From Himantopus leucocephalus (taxonomy: Eukaryota; Chordata; Aves; Charadriiformes; Recurvirostridae), in assembly GCA_003993805.1 (NCBI GenBank), contig RSEF01000003.1, positions 44,325,614-44,389,613 of the forward strand: a DNA stretch of 64,000 nucleotides, read 5' to 3'. The position numbers and the translations under genes were made by a program. Every line of letters begins with the position of its first letter. Within the stretch, counting starts at the first letter, position 1. Below the pieces are notes generated by a model. It made no database searches, was not told where the DNA came from, and saw nothing but the letters and a program-made list of their open reading frames with translations. Shown here piece by piece: positions 13,601 through 25,397 of this stretch.

Positions 13601-14360
13601 CATTTTATTCTGACTTGCAAATTACCTTTCAAGTCAAATCTAGGATTTGTGCATAGCCTGGATGGGAAGAAGCCTTGATGTGACGATGCCTAATTGCTTT
13701 GCTGCCTGATGCTGGTGGCTGTAGGAAAGCGAACAGGAGAATTACAGAAACAGCAAGCAGAGTAGTAGATGGTGTTAAGGAGGATCAGAAAACTGATTAG
13801 GAACTAAATCTTCCCTCAGCCTAATGAACCATGCATAGGGGAGACTGCCTGCATCCCATCCCTTTCTGGTTTCCTGCAGCTCATGTCAGTTTAAGCACAG
13901 CCAAACCACACCAATTCTGCTGATCCTGTAGAGCTGACCTTCCTCTCTTATAGAGCATCTCTTTGATCAGCATATCTGTGCCCTGAGAGACTCAGAGTGC
14001 TTTGCATTGACTGACAAAAACTAGTTTTCGTCTTGCTGGCAAGAGGAAGCTAATATGGTTAGGGAAAAGCAAGGTGAGTTCACTCTGTTTTCTGCCTTAT
14101 CAGCAAAACTGTCAGTGTGCAGTCACAGCATTGCAGCTGCTGGAAACTGAAGAGGCAGGAAGGGCATAGCACTGCTTAATTTCTTCCCTCTCCCCGGGTT
14201 GAATTTGTAGGGCTGGAAATTAGAAAATTCACCTTATGGCTTAAAACTTTTGCTTCAGTTTCATCCCAGAGTTTAACAGGCATGGTGTTCAGCTGGGCTT
14301 CTCCAGTGGGGCTGGCTTGGAAGCAGCATGGAGAGGATGAGTGTCAGACAAACCAAGGGC
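10650..14360. other. Long non-coding stretch, partly AT-rich
   Basis: From about 11480 to 13660 the sequence is AT-rich, with very few open frames longer than 60 codons. A near-splice pattern CCTTTCCTGCCAG|GTATGC occurs around 11127. No interspersed repeat, microsatellite or RNA gene is recognisable. This looks like ordinary intron or intergenic DNA. Confidence 0.6.
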
Positions 14361-14379
14361 AGTAGTTTCATAGCACAGT

Positions 14380-14930
14380 CCCCCTCTTGGTTTCCACAGA
14401 TCTACAGATCACCGGGGGATGCTCTACCTCCGCTGATTTACTGTCCTGGCAAATGTCATGTGGAGCACAATCTATGCTGTATGTTGCAATGAGGCCAATG
14501 ACGGCTGAATGAGGGTAATGTTTGCAGTCAAGACTTTCCTTTACAAACACTGAATCATGCTGTTGTGAAACAAGGACAGAGTGATGAATGACTCACTGTT
14601 GGCAGCACATACTGCCCTATCAGTAGGCTCTTTTTGGGGGAAGGGGGGGCTGGTGTTTGATATCATCTCTGCGCTCCCAGCTCGCAGCATGCTAATGAGT
14701 AACGCACACTGTGGCCTGTATTGATCTGTGATTTGCTTATTCACGAGGCTCTGCACAAAGACACCCGGATTGCTGGAAGTCCTGTTATTCACCAACACAA
14801 AGATGTTGCTTTGGGGATGTTTAAAAACATCTCTCTGGCTTGGCTGTGATGTTTTCAGCGTGGATTGGTCTTTTTATTTTCTTTTGGGTTTTTTTTTTCA
14901 GGGTGAATGCTTTGCAGCAATAAAATGCAA
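14380..14930. promoter_or_regulatory. Candidate conserved non-coding element
   Basis: About 550 bases of high-complexity sequence rich in recognisable binding cores: TGACTCA (AP-1 type) near 14590, CTAATGAG near 14693, TTGTGAAACAAGG near 14565, TATTGATCTGTGATTTGC near 14719. It ends in a polypyrimidine tract followed by CAG at about 14900, a strong 3' splice-site pattern. The segment is free of repeats and stop-rich in most frames. This texture is typical of vertebrate enhancers, but conservation cannot be seen from one sequence, so the call is inference. Confidence 0.22.
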
Positions 14931-16780
14931 AACTTCATTAGTAAGGGACAGAAGCAGCATGCTTAGGAGATTCAAAGAAATGATAGTAAGATGTAGACCC
15001 TTGGGCCAGTGGTTCAAAGTCAGCCCCTGCACGTTATGAGATAAGGGATACATCCCCTTTTTGGGTGCAGGTGATGATATCGTATGACCCAATGCAGAGG
15101 CGGGAGTGGACCTGCCTGTTGGTACAGTGCTGGAAATGGGTAAATTACCAAGCTGTGGTTCAAGAAAGGGAAAGGGGAAAACGTTGTCCTCAGCGAAAGA
15201 GAATCAAGCTGCTTGTTCTGCAAACTGTTTCTAAGATATGGCACAGATTATCTTCCCAAAGAATCCCTTCAGGATGAGGGGAAGGGGTCTGCATCCTGGG
15301 ATACCCAGGGTTGAGGACAATATTTCAGGATGTCTCCATACTTAGCCTGAGATGACAAATATCCCTCCCTACTGACTGAACCAGCACTGCAGCAACTCTT
15401 TACTGAGACTCTTAGCACAAGGGCTGCAGTCCCAGAAAGTTTATAGATCTGTCCTCTCAAGATGAAAGACGGTGTTCACAGATCACCAGTGAGGCATAGG
15501 GAAGGTTGGCCTGCCCCTGCCAACTGCCTGGGATTAAACAGGAGATTTCAGTCACCAGTTGTTGCTGCTGCTGGGTCTGTAAGCACCAGATCCCAAGCTC
15601 ACTGCAAGGCTCCCACTAACTTAAGCAGACTGCAAATCAGGCTGTGGATAAGTACCATGTTCATTCAGAAAGACTGAGTGGAATTTAAAGCATGGGAGAT
15701 AGCAGCTCATCCCAGGACAGGGCAGGGGCAGGCAGCCTGTTTTCCCTCGCAGACACGTGCTGCACTAATAGGGGTTCAGTACTTGCACCACGGATGGGCG
15801 AGGTGAACACACAGGAGTGCCTTTATGTAATGACAGAGGTTGGAGTGTGGTTGCAGACCAAACCCTAGGGACGTTACAGTCCTGTCTCTCCATTAAATAG
15901 CTATGAGTTAGTTTAAGAGGGACAAGCCCTATTTTTCAACAAATAAGGTAGCTAAATTAATCAAGGAGAAGACATATGCATCCAAGCTCTGAAGCAGTTT
16001 TTTCTGACAACAGTCCCCTCCCTGTGAATCTCTGCCATGTGGTGGTACGAGTATGGGCTACACTACAGTTAAGGCTGAGTGAACAACATGATTTCAAAAG
16101 TAATTGGGAAGAGGAGTGTGGAAATTGAACAAAGCCCAGAAATATGTTCTGAATCCCCACCCCAATGACACCGCAGGAGGAACTCGACATTGCCGTAAAT
16201 CAAAATGCATGTTTAAAACCTTTTTATAGTTTCTGCAGAGCATTCTCCCGGGGCCCAAGATGACTGTTGATAGCCAAGAATGCATTACACTGAAGCATCA
16301 CAGGTCCTGGAAAATCCTATCAAATTTTATGGAAAACGATAACATTCCTGCAAGCTTAATGAACCGTCGTTTCAAGGTTCTTAGGAGTGGTACGCTCACT
16401 ACTGAAACATATAGATGGTGCACGTAACCTTGCAGAAGAGATAAAACCCTCTAACAGTCCTGCGGTGTTAGCCAGGCTAAACTCCCTTTTATCTCCAACA
16501 ACCATGCACCAATATTCACTCCTAACATGGTCCTATAAATATTCAGAGACTGTACAGAAACCTACTGGCTTCAGCCCCAGTCTGCTCTGTAGGGCTTTCC
16601 TGAAAGGCTTTATGACTTGACTAATAAGGTAGACCCCAGATTAACCCCCATTCTCAGATTTTTCCTTTAAAAAGCCCCCACAAAAGCCTTGGGAAAGCAG
16701 GCAGCTAAATAACGACTAGCTCAAAACCTCCACCCTGCACAGAGGTCTTTGCCCAAACCACGGGCTTGTTTGTTTTCCTC
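14931..16780. other. Non-coding stretch, no gene seen
   Basis: Open frames are under 105 codons and mutually overlapping. No repeat family, RNA gene or clean simple repeat is visible. Confidence 0.55.
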
Positions 16781-16792
16781 GGGAGCGCGCAG

Positions 16793-16836
16793 GCTCTGGG
16801 AAGGGGAGCTTTGGCGCGGAGCTGTTTTGGGAAGAG
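16793..16836 (+). other. Weak candidate short exon in a GC-rich patch
   Basis: TTGTTTGTTTTCCTCGGGAG then CGCGCAG is an acceptor-like pattern ending at 16792. GAAGAG|GTGAGTG is a strong donor with GT at 16837. The 44-base interval contains TTTGGCGCG, an E2F-type motif at about 16811. The patch could equally be a small promoter or first-exon end using only the donor. Open reading is too short to judge. Confidence 0.12.
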
Positions 16837-16839
16837 GTG

Positions 16840-18730
16840 AGTGTGGGTGTGAAGCCAGGCAGCTCAGGAGAAGAAGTGTGGAGCGGGTGCAGAACCAGAC
16901 AAAGCCAGACGCCTGAGCAAGCACAGTGTGTGGCCCTGGGAAAAGCCCAGAGAGAAGGGGCTTTTGGGTGGGGGGCTTGGCCAAAACAGTGGGGGAAGTT
17001 GGGAACAGAGAAACCCTCTCCTGTGGCTTGACTCCTGCTGTGTCACACAAGAGTTTGTCTCTCCTTTGTAAATAAACAAAGCTGCTTCCAAAAGCTACCT
17101 AAGCCCTGCACTGACTTTTCTTCCTGACTGGAGCAACCTACAGGATTGTGAAATTTAGATAGCCCCATGGGTGGAAGAGGAACAGCAGGGATTTTGTGTA
17201 GACAGACAACCTAGCAATACATGCAAAGACACATATTTAAAGGGATGTGCAGCAGAAGTGAGCAGAAGAGACAGATGAGAGAGGGGGTAATATTCAGTAG
17301 TATTCATGAGATCCTCTCCCTTCTTGAAAAATGGTGTCTGGTGTAGATAAATTCACTTAGGACGTTTCCCAGTTTCAATTCCTGACTGTTAGTACCGGCA
17401 AATTCTTATGCCGCCTCATTTTCTTCTGTGCGTGCACCAAGTTAATGGGCAAGTGTTTGTGTTTCTTTAAGTAGTTAGGCAGTGGGTTACCACTAGCTTC
17501 CTTAATCCAGGTACCTTGTTATCTTAATTAAAAACCAAAATCAGCTTTGATCTCCTACAACTTCATTGCATAACCAGTTTCATTTACTATTGTTTAAGCT
17601 CAGTTAGCTTTCCATGATGAAAAGAATTTGTATTTCACACTGGGCAGGAAGTCCTGCTTAAATGTTTCCTGGTTTTGATCTCCTTAAAGGGAATTAAATT
17701 ATGTTCCTGCTTCAAAAAATGCACAGCAAACAGATTACTGAGTCACTAGACTTGCCATACTGTGAGCCAATGGAGCAGCCTGGACACACAGAGGCTGAAG
17801 CTGCTCCATTGTTTTGCTTTAAATGCAAAAGGGGCTGTGGAGATGGTTTAAAGCTATTTTTTGACCCCCTTTTGTTGCAGTCCTTGCTGGCTGTCCAGTC
17901 TGTCCTCTCACGTCAACTAGAGGGAAGTTCAAGTGGACCTTTATCCCTTCTCACCCCGCTCCCTTGTGCTGGGAACACGAGCAGGGCTAGTGGCAACAGC
18001 TCTGGTCACAAGATGAGGCCTGGGAGACTGCAACCACCTCTTCTTTCTTCCTGAGAAAATGAGTCTCAGGGGGCTCTTTTGACTGTTTTGGTTGCTGTAA
18101 CACAGGAGGTATTGGGAACTACCAGGCTGGAGCAGCCCAAGGGCTGTTGTTGGTTCCTGCATCCCCTGCTCTTCTCCAAGGGCAGCTCTGGCGCTGTGCC
18201 CTACCTACCCTCACCCTCCTCAGTGCCAGCACACGCGTCAGCTGTGCTGCAGGGCTCTGATGTGACCAGGATGGGTTTTCCACCACCTTGCAATCCTCCT
18301 GCACGGGCAGAGCACTGGGCTCTGCTGGCTGCCATGCCTTGGTGGGACAGCCGGGCTCCTGTCAGAAAGGAACCAAAATCTGTGTTAAGCCAATCTGCTG
18401 CTTCCCCCGGGAGACTGAAGGGAGCAAGTGAGTTTGCTCCTGATGACCCAGGAAAAAGCTTTCTAGGTTGCTGAGTGGGATCTTAGAACATTGAAGAACA
18501 ATTCTCTTCGCCCTGCTCTCCAAATGTGCTCCACACTATATCCCAGAACTTGTGTTTCGTTTTGGATGGGAGCTGGGGAGATTCACTTGTTGCCAGGTAG
18601 TCACACTCACAGCGTGGCAAAGCACAGTAAAGCAAATAGGACTAACATATTTTCTCGCTATGCGTACCATACAAATCCAAGGAACCGGCTGCCATGTGAA
18701 GCACTCCGCTTCCTGTCTCGGACAGCAGAG
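16840..18730. other. Non-coding stretch, no gene seen
   Basis: G-rich from 16840 to 17010, then AT-rich. The short palindrome CTTTGTAAATAAACAAAG at about 17064 overlaps an AATAAA signal. An LTR was considered here and not supported. The frame at 18079-18474 (131 codons) has no recognisable content. Confidence 0.5.
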
Positions 18731-18740
18731 GGGATCGAAT

Positions 18741-18781
18741 TGCTTTATTTCTCTTCCCTCTTTGCCCTGAGGCAGGTAAGG
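18741..18781 (+). promoter_or_regulatory. Candidate recursive splice site
   Basis: A pyrimidine-rich tract (TTTCTCTTCCCTCTTTGCCC) is followed by TGAGGCAG|GTAAGG, with the junction at 18775/18776. A 3' splice site is thus joined directly to a 5' splice site, the defining layout of a zero-nucleotide recursive splice site. Against it, another AG lies four bases upstream of the splice AG and no clear branch-point sequence is visible. Function would require that the window lie in a long plus-strand intron. Confidence 0.25.
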
Positions 18782-19317
18782 ACCAGCTTTTGTGACTCTG
18801 GGAGGTGCCTCTGGTTTCCTGTGGCTGCCTAGCAAGAGCTTTTGGCATTTGTGGGGGTGACCCAGGCAGCCCCGGTGCAGGGGAAGGGAAGCTGAGCTCT
18901 CAGGGTCTGAAGTGTTCTTGCTTCTCATCTTACCACTCAAAGGAATCAGGAAAGAAAATGGTGACACATTTTTCCCACCAGTTGCCCTACATAAAACCAG
19001 AGTTATCTGCTTAAACGGTTACAGAGTGGCTGAAGTTTGCAACGGGTTGTCTGCAAGTTAATCCTCTGTGTCTCCATCAATTGGTGTCACGGGAGTTTAC
19101 GAGAAGCCAGAAAGAGACAACGCGTAAAATCTAGTCACTTAAAATGGAAGTCAAACAAATCTCTATTTTGAATGTTATAATTTTACAGGTTTTGTTTCCT
19201 TTATACCCTCCTCTGCTTAGGATGTGATAATCTTTGCCTGTTGTTCCCCTCCTCTTTCATCCCATTGGCACCTTGGCCCTCACAATTTTCCCCAAAAGGG
19301 CTATCTTTTTGCACGTA
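18782..19317. other. Non-coding stretch, no gene seen
   Basis: No repeats or exon-like segments recognised; short overlapping open frames only. Confidence 0.55.
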
Positions 19318-19348
19318 GATTTTATTCTCTCTTTCTTCCAGGTAAAAG
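19318..19348 (+). promoter_or_regulatory. Weak recursive-splice-like site
   Basis: A very strong polypyrimidine tract with CTTTCTTCCAG is joined directly to GTAAAA (junction 19341/19342). The acceptor half is excellent. The donor half lacks G at position +5, so it matches only part of the recursive consensus. Confidence 0.12.
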
Positions 19349-19820
19349 CTCCCATTTTTGCGCTGTTTTACATGCAGCTAGGATAGCAGCACTCCTGAAG
19401 TAGCTCTGGCATGTCAGTGCCCATGGAGGTGCTCTGGGTCGCACAGCAAGCCTCCTGAGATGTATGAGTGCATGGCTGACCTTTAGTGGGTTAACAAAGC
19501 CCAAGATGCATTTATGGAGCAAGTTCTTTCCTAAATCGCTGCCTGATATTGCAGGCTGTTTGATGTTGGGGCAATTAATGGGGGGTAACAAGGGACAAGC
19601 AGCACCTCGGGTGACCCTGGGTAGGGTCCAAGCCATGGGCTAGTCCTGTCTTAGCCTTCATTTTGGCTGGCTTGGTCTGCTGCCTGCTTTACTCTAATGA
19701 GACCCTGCAAGTCCCAAGGCCCTGTGCAATTGCCCTGAGTGCTCGTCCTTGAAACCAGCCCTAAGCACAATTCGGAGTAGAGCTGGGTGCTTCGGGGCAA
19801 ATACTTGGCTACTGTCTCCC
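19349..19820. other. Non-coding stretch, no gene seen
   Basis: A 104-codon minus-strand frame (19322-19636) has no recognisable domain. Nothing else is seen. Confidence 0.55.
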
Positions 19821-19824
19821 TCCC

Positions 19825-20010
19825 ATGATGAATTCAGATGAAGTGACTGCACGCCTTAATCCCATGAGAGCACTACAGTCCAGTACGCCTGCAAGAGTGA
19901 ACTTTTGGCTAAACGGAGCAGGAAAAGCAAGAGCATATACAGCAATTATGTCTGCCTATACAGCCTACGCAAATGCTATGGGCCAGCTGGACAAGATTGC
20001 ACGCAAATAA
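19825..20010 (+). other. Unrecognised 61-codon open frame with ATG
   Basis: The frame starts ATGATG and ends TAA. It encodes an Ala/Tyr-rich C-terminal half (AYTAIMSAYTAYANAMGQLD) that would form an amphipathic helix, ending in basic residues. There is no signal peptide and no family I recognise. No promoter or splice support is visible, and such frames are common by chance. The peptide's ordered look is the only reason to record it. Confidence 0.1.
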
Positions 20011-21598
20011 GTAATGTACACAGTTATCTACCTGGCTCGCAGACTCAGACAAGTATCTGCACGTACGAGTTCATGTGCATGCAGCAGACTGAGCCCAAGC
20101 CAAACACGAATTATTCCACGCAGTCCAATGGGACAAGATTTGTTTGTGTAGTTTCAGAGGCCGGTCTGAAAACTTGGAAGGAATATTTTCCAGGCATTTG
20201 ACCAGTTTCTGGGTAATCTGAAAAACGGTACCTTTTACAGAGAATTATATAGCTATAGGCACACACTTGCACACGTACAAGCATGTATGTGATAGCTTTT
20301 TGCTTGCTTTTTTAGACGTTTTACTCCAATACTACTCTAATTGTAAATGTACCCTGGAATGTGAGGATTAAGTAAAGTTAACCTAAGTTTTTCAGAGAAG
20401 GGTTTTTGGGCCACAAAATGAGTAGGAGGGTTTCTTGGGGAAGGGAGGATATATTTTGCTTCCTACATATACTTAGTGTCAGCAGTCTTTAGTTCTACTT
20501 AAATGTAAAGGAAATATGTTAGCAAGGAGGGAAGTGCCTTGCATTTTTTTGAAGTCTATTATTAAAATATAACAAAAATCAGACAAAAGTTTGCTTTGCA
20601 ATCCACTGAAAGATCCATGTCTTTTGGACTGCTGCTTTTGGACTGAAAAAGTAATTTCTCCCATATGGTTGGGGTAGCTCCATTCTGCCAGGGCTCCTGA
20701 AGTGGTGGCTCTCACTCTTTATGTTTGTTTTCTCGTGGGATGGCAAATTGCCCGGCACCTGAAGGCAGCTCTCTGCAGCACCATCACCCGTGGGCTGGAG
20801 CGTGTGGCTGTTGCCAGTAGCGATCCTGTTGCCATCTGAATGGTGGACTGAGCATGAATGGTGGAAAGAGCATTTGAGTTGCTGCTCGGAGGAGGCAAGG
20901 CAGGCATCCTCTCTTCCCACAAATCTCCTGTGGCCTTGGGTCGGCAACGTGTGTGTGCCTGGGTGGGATGCCCTCTGTGTTGTAGGTGTCGGGATTTTTC
21001 TCCTCACCCTAATCTGGCTAGTGGGTTCTCTTGGCTAATGGAAAACAGCAGAGGTCCTTTGAAGCAAGGCAGATTTTCATCAGCAAGGAAGCCACCCTCC
21101 CAAGGTAATGTTGGAATACCCCAGCCATCGAAGGGTCCATGCACACACCTGGTTTACCTTTCTCACCTCACCTCCAGTTATCAAAGAAAGCAGGATGTGA
21201 CAGTACCATGCACTCCTGTTGGAAATACCAGAGTAAAATCAAGGGTTCTGGAGTCAGCTCCTCAAAAGGGAGATGTGAAAGAGCTTCTACGCTCCTTTCC
21301 AGATGCTTTTATCTCTGACTCACCACATGAAAATGCAAGATACCATCGGAAAGAATCCTTCCTTCTTTCCATGTGTTGTTTGCTTGTTTGTTTCTATGTA
21401 AATAGAAAATAAATGGGGTTAGGTTAGCAGCCTGGTAACAGAGGAAGTCCATCCACTGTGTTCCACGGTGTCCCCACCTCCTCCTGCCCAAGTGTGTGGA
21501 AAGGGTAAATATAGCTCCTTGCTCATCCTGCTATTTGTGCGTTAGAGCTAACGCAGTCATCTTGACTCAAAAACTGAGATATTAAAAAATTGATTGTA
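20011..21598. other. Non-coding stretch with overlapping chance frames
   Basis: The 184-codon plus frame at 20858-21412 faces a 142-codon minus frame at 20579-21007. Neither has a recognisable domain, and both use atypical starts or lack splice support. No repeats seen. Confidence 0.5.
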
Positions 21599-21690
21599 GG
21601 AGGAAAGCACGGCTTAATGGATTGACTAGCGACTTACAGGTCAGGGGTTGAACTCCAGCTGTGGTTACTCATGACTGACAGTTACCACCA
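21599..21690 (+). repeat. Possible MIR-type SINE remnant (tRNA-like part)
   Basis: GGTTGAACTCC at about 21647 is close to a pol III B box (9 of 11 positions). It is followed by CAGCTGTGGTTACTCATGAC, in the order expected in a MIR 5' region (GGTCAGGGG, GTTGAACTCC, then a CACTCACTGAC-like piece). The 3' half is not recognisable. A degenerate tRNA pseudogene is the alternative. Confidence 0.22.
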
Positions 21691-23312
21691 TCTGACATGG
21701 CTTTGGGGAGCCGAAAAAGCCCCACTGAGCATGGCAACACCTGGGGCCAAGGCAGCTCCTGGGCACGATGTTGAACACCGGGCAGTCTGCTGGCCTCACT
21801 GCTGCTCCCCTGGGCTGACAAGCTACAGCCAGAGCTCAGAAAAGCTGAACATCAGTGCACATCGGTTGTTTGAGCTAAAGCAGCAAAAGTAGGAAGGGAG
21901 GAGGCTATAAGAAATAGCTTAAAAACCATGAATAATACAGCTTACTGGGGTTTCAATTAAGAAAAATCAGTAATTATATTGGGTGAGTTCAAAACAATAA
22001 AAATGCTGGGGAGGGTGCTTTCTTTTCCCCCTCACTTCTGTGTTTATTTCCCTCTTTTTTCTTCCCTCAGCTCCATCTGTCAGAGTGGAAAAATAGACGA
22101 GTGACACAAGGAGAAAAAGAAGGCACAAGGGATGCAAAATAAGAATTTTTTAAGGAGAGAAAGCTGGGGAGAGGGAACTTACCCAGAAATTCTTGTTTTA
22201 AAATAAGCACCATTTGTTATGGAAAAAAAAGAAAAATTAAAAAACATTTATAACAAATAGTTGCAGCCACAAAATGAGATAGCAGAGCTGTGGTTTGGCT
22301 TTGCTTACTGCCTTTTGCGCCCAGAAGCACATTCTTGGGGGTGACAAGGAGGAATGCTTGGCCCAGAGGTATTCGAACCTACCTCAGAAAGTCAGAGCTG
22401 GTGGGTGGATCGTTGCTGGATTAACGTGCAGTTGTGAACACTCAGTCTTCCATGCCTGCACTGAGGGCTTCGGACATGCACTCAGTAAGACTACAGCAAC
22501 TCATGGGATGCTGTTCTTGCTGCAGTGTTATAATATAAACACTGATTTTCAGGCAGCATTTGCAGATGAATGATGGTGTAGGTCTGTGACCCCTCTCCTG
22601 GGAGGTAACGCAAGTAGTGCTGTATGCCTGCATCTACTTGGAGGACGGAGAGGATTTGGTGACCTCCTCCGGGCAGAATGACAGATAACCTCCTTCAGCC
22701 AGAGGAGAGCCACTGCTAAGTCTCGCTGTCACAGCATGCCATCGAGCCACTGGCAGCCCATCCTGCTGATAGCAAAGCTACACAATGGACAGTTCATTAC
22801 TGTAGCAAAAGCGCCCTACAAAAACCAGAGCAAAATAAATTAAAGCATTAGGGTCTCATTTTCTACAGCATTAGCGCTATGATGAATGTGAAAGCTAATC
22901 CCTACTGGCATCACCAATATCAAAGAAGACAGTGCTATGTGTTAAGAGGATGTTGTCAGAGCCCCTCAGGAATTGTATGCAGGGATCAGAAAATCTCGTG
23001 TCTCTTTCCCCCTCCTCACCAGCTGTCTCTGCTTACAGGTCACCCCATTTCCCATTGCTGATGGACCAGAAGTATGATGTCAGGCATATACTGATGAAGC
23101 AAGCGAAGATTTTTCTTCAGAATTATTTTGGGAGTGAGCAGTTACTTGAAAGCAGAATGAGAAGCTTGGGCTAGAATAGCTGCTCCCAGAACAGCCGTTC
23201 TGCTCGGGTGGATTTATAATAGCCACTTTAACCAGTGCCAGGAAGACACTGAACTTCTAACGAATCATTTTTCCACAGCTGTGAATAGGTTAGGATGAAC
23301 TTCAGGTATGCA
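21691..23312. other. Non-coding stretch, no gene seen
   Basis: AT-rich between 21890 and 22270; otherwise average. No open frame above 95 codons, no recognised repeat. Confidence 0.55.
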
Positions 23313-23328
23313 TTTTTTTTTTTTTTTT
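23313..23328. repeat. Poly-T run (16 nt)
   Basis: Uninterrupted T run, not preceded by a recognisable retroposon body, so it is probably a simple repeat rather than a SINE or LINE tail. Confidence 0.9.
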
Positions 23329-23835
23329 GACATATAATAACCACAGCAAAGTCTTGAACCCCTCCAGTTTTACCCACAGGGAGTGGCTATGCCCACTTTT
23401 CTTGGACAGATTTACTTGAAACTTCTGCACAGGAAAGGCTAAGAGATGTTATCTGGAAGAGCACGGGGTTTGGGTTTTCTGTCTCTGCACACCTCCACGC
23501 CCAAATTCAACTCTGCTGTAAGGAAAAGCATTTCCATTGACAAGGGGTAGCGGCACTGGACAGCTTCAAGCAGAAGTAACCTGCAGGACTGCATGTGCTA
23601 CTGAGGCTAATGGCCAAGCTTGCTGTCTATACCAAAGCCTTCTTGCAGTCCTTTTTTCTACTTATAATTTCTCCCATATACATGTACACGGGCTCTCTGT
23701 GGCTCCAGTTCTTCCCCTGTCACTATGCCTTCCCCCACATGCTTCCTTCAGCTAAAAGTTACCCTTTTCTTCATGTCAAGGAGAAACTTGTCCCAAGGTA
23801 CACTGCAGTTTCCTCTACCTCTTCCCTGTTTTAAG

Positions 23836-23894
23836 CCTTTCTAATTTTTATTTTTCTTTTCTCCTTCTTCTTTTATTTCTTTTATTTCTCCTTC
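23836..23894. repeat. Pyrimidine-rich low-complexity tract
   Basis: Almost pure T/C with a few A, including repeated TTTTATTTCT units. It is not followed by a clean 3' splice site (the next AG is in CTTCAAGGAG). Confidence 0.75.
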
Positions 23895-25005
23895 AAGGAG
23901 ACAAAGTTTCAGGCAACACTTGATTTGATGGGTATTGTCTGGGATGCGTGGGCCACCATCACCTATGAAGGTTGCTATGCCTGTTTGCTCATATGTCTCT
24001 GTTATACCCACTGGGCTTTGCTAATTCTCGCCAAAACCCATGGCGGGGTGTGGGTAGAACAGCCTGTGGAACTTTAGAAGTGGTGTGTCAGGGTGTGTCG
24101 AAGCTGTGCTTTAATATCCAAACAGCACTGCCTGACTGAGAGCAATGTTTTGCAAACTCTGACAAGTAGACCTTTAAGGTTGTAAAAATCGCACAGCTTT
24201 TGCTGAAGCTGGGAGGTCCCTTTTCAAGTCAGGCCTTCTTGCCATGCTCTCAAAGAAATGAGAACAGGCTAACTACTTAGCTGAAGCAAGAATCACTTTT
24301 GAATTGTCACTGAAGCTTTATTGTGGCCCAAAGATTTTTTTCCAATTAGCTTTGGAAAAGCTGCTGTTAACTTTCGTTGCTTTTTCTGGTTTCATACACC
24401 TGCGGCTTATCCTGAAGGATAAGGATCAAATTATCAGCAGCAGGGTGCTGCTTGTATAGTTCAGGCCTGCCCCAACACAGGTGAGGAGGAAACCTTTTAA
24501 TAGAGACACTTTTTTGGTGTAGTATTTGTGCCTGTGGTTTAGCTTTTGAGCTTGGGGGTGACCCTCTGGGTGGAGATCCCAGACTTTCTGGGGTCACTAA
24601 GATGGTGCACACCAGTGACTGGCGACCATCAGGACCAGGAAGCAAGGATGAAGAGATAAACCTCCCTGTTTCTGCCCCGGTTTGCCCATATTTCATGGCC
24701 TATCTCCTTCTGATCTATACATTCCTGGTAGCATACCTCGCTGAAAAAGTATACCTTTGTTTGTTTTGTGCTGTATGTTTGAGGAGGATCCTCCTTTCTT
24801 ACCGAGAGCAGCGGCTGCAGCCTGGCAGAGGGGGAGGCACACGCCGTGTTTTCCCTGCCATCCAGCCTGGGCCATTCCTGGGTTTCTGCCACCGCCCAGA
24901 AGGAAAGGGCACGCTTTGCTCTGCCAGCGTGGGGGCCAGGCTGCTGGCAGCCACAGCCGGCGGCCGAAGAGGCGGCGTCACACCGTCCCAGTGACTGTAA
25001 ATACA
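23895..25005. other. Non-coding stretch with a small GC-rich patch
   Basis: From about 24780 to 24990 the sequence is GC-rich with several CpGs and open frames of 100-130 codons on both strands. A TCG|GTAAGA donor-like site on the minus strand lies near 24800. No recognisable coding content. Confidence 0.45.
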
Positions 25006-25320
25006 CCACGCATCTTTTTATTGTTGTGTCACAATCACAATGTTCCTTTAATGTAGTTTGTTTAACTGGATGACTTCGGTGCTAAAAATAAGTGGATCTT
25101 GCCGTTTCCAGGACAACCGCTATCCCAACGGCTTATCTCGGCGCCTCTCCTCTGTCAAAAGGATGTTCTAAACAGAGCTGGCCATGAATATTAAAAATGA
25201 AGCATGCACACAATAAAGCATTCCCTGGGAAGAGCCCCATGTTTTAATGGTATACGTTATGCTAATAGGACAGTTGCCTCTCAGAGAGGTGCTTAATTCA
25301 AAGGCTGCACAGTGTGGGAT
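25006..25320. promoter_or_regulatory. Candidate conserved non-coding element
   Basis: High-complexity, repeat-free sequence with SOX-type ACAAT cores (TCACAATCACAATG near 25030), CATGAATATTAAAAATG near 25183, and GCTAATAGGAC near 25261. Stop codons are frequent in all frames. The texture suggests an enhancer, but this is inference without alignment. Confidence 0.2.
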
Positions 25321-25363
25321 CAGATTGCAAGTAAGCAGGAATGTAATGTGTGTTTCTTTCTTC

Positions 25364-25397
25364 TTTTTTTTTTTTTTTTTTTNTTTTTTTTTTTTTT
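25364..25397. repeat. Poly-T run with an N
   Basis: T run interrupted only by an unresolved base at 25383, so its true length is uncertain. It follows a T/C-rich lead-in. No retroposon body is recognisable beside it. Confidence 0.9.

Noticed and set aside
16700..17120. Possible LTR (AATAAA signal near a TGTGTCACAC motif)
   Set aside because: No matching second LTR, no primer-binding site, no polypurine tract and no target-site duplication could be found.
20579..21412. 184- and 142-codon frames on opposite strands
   Set aside because: No homology recognised, no ordered splice signals, typical of chance openness.
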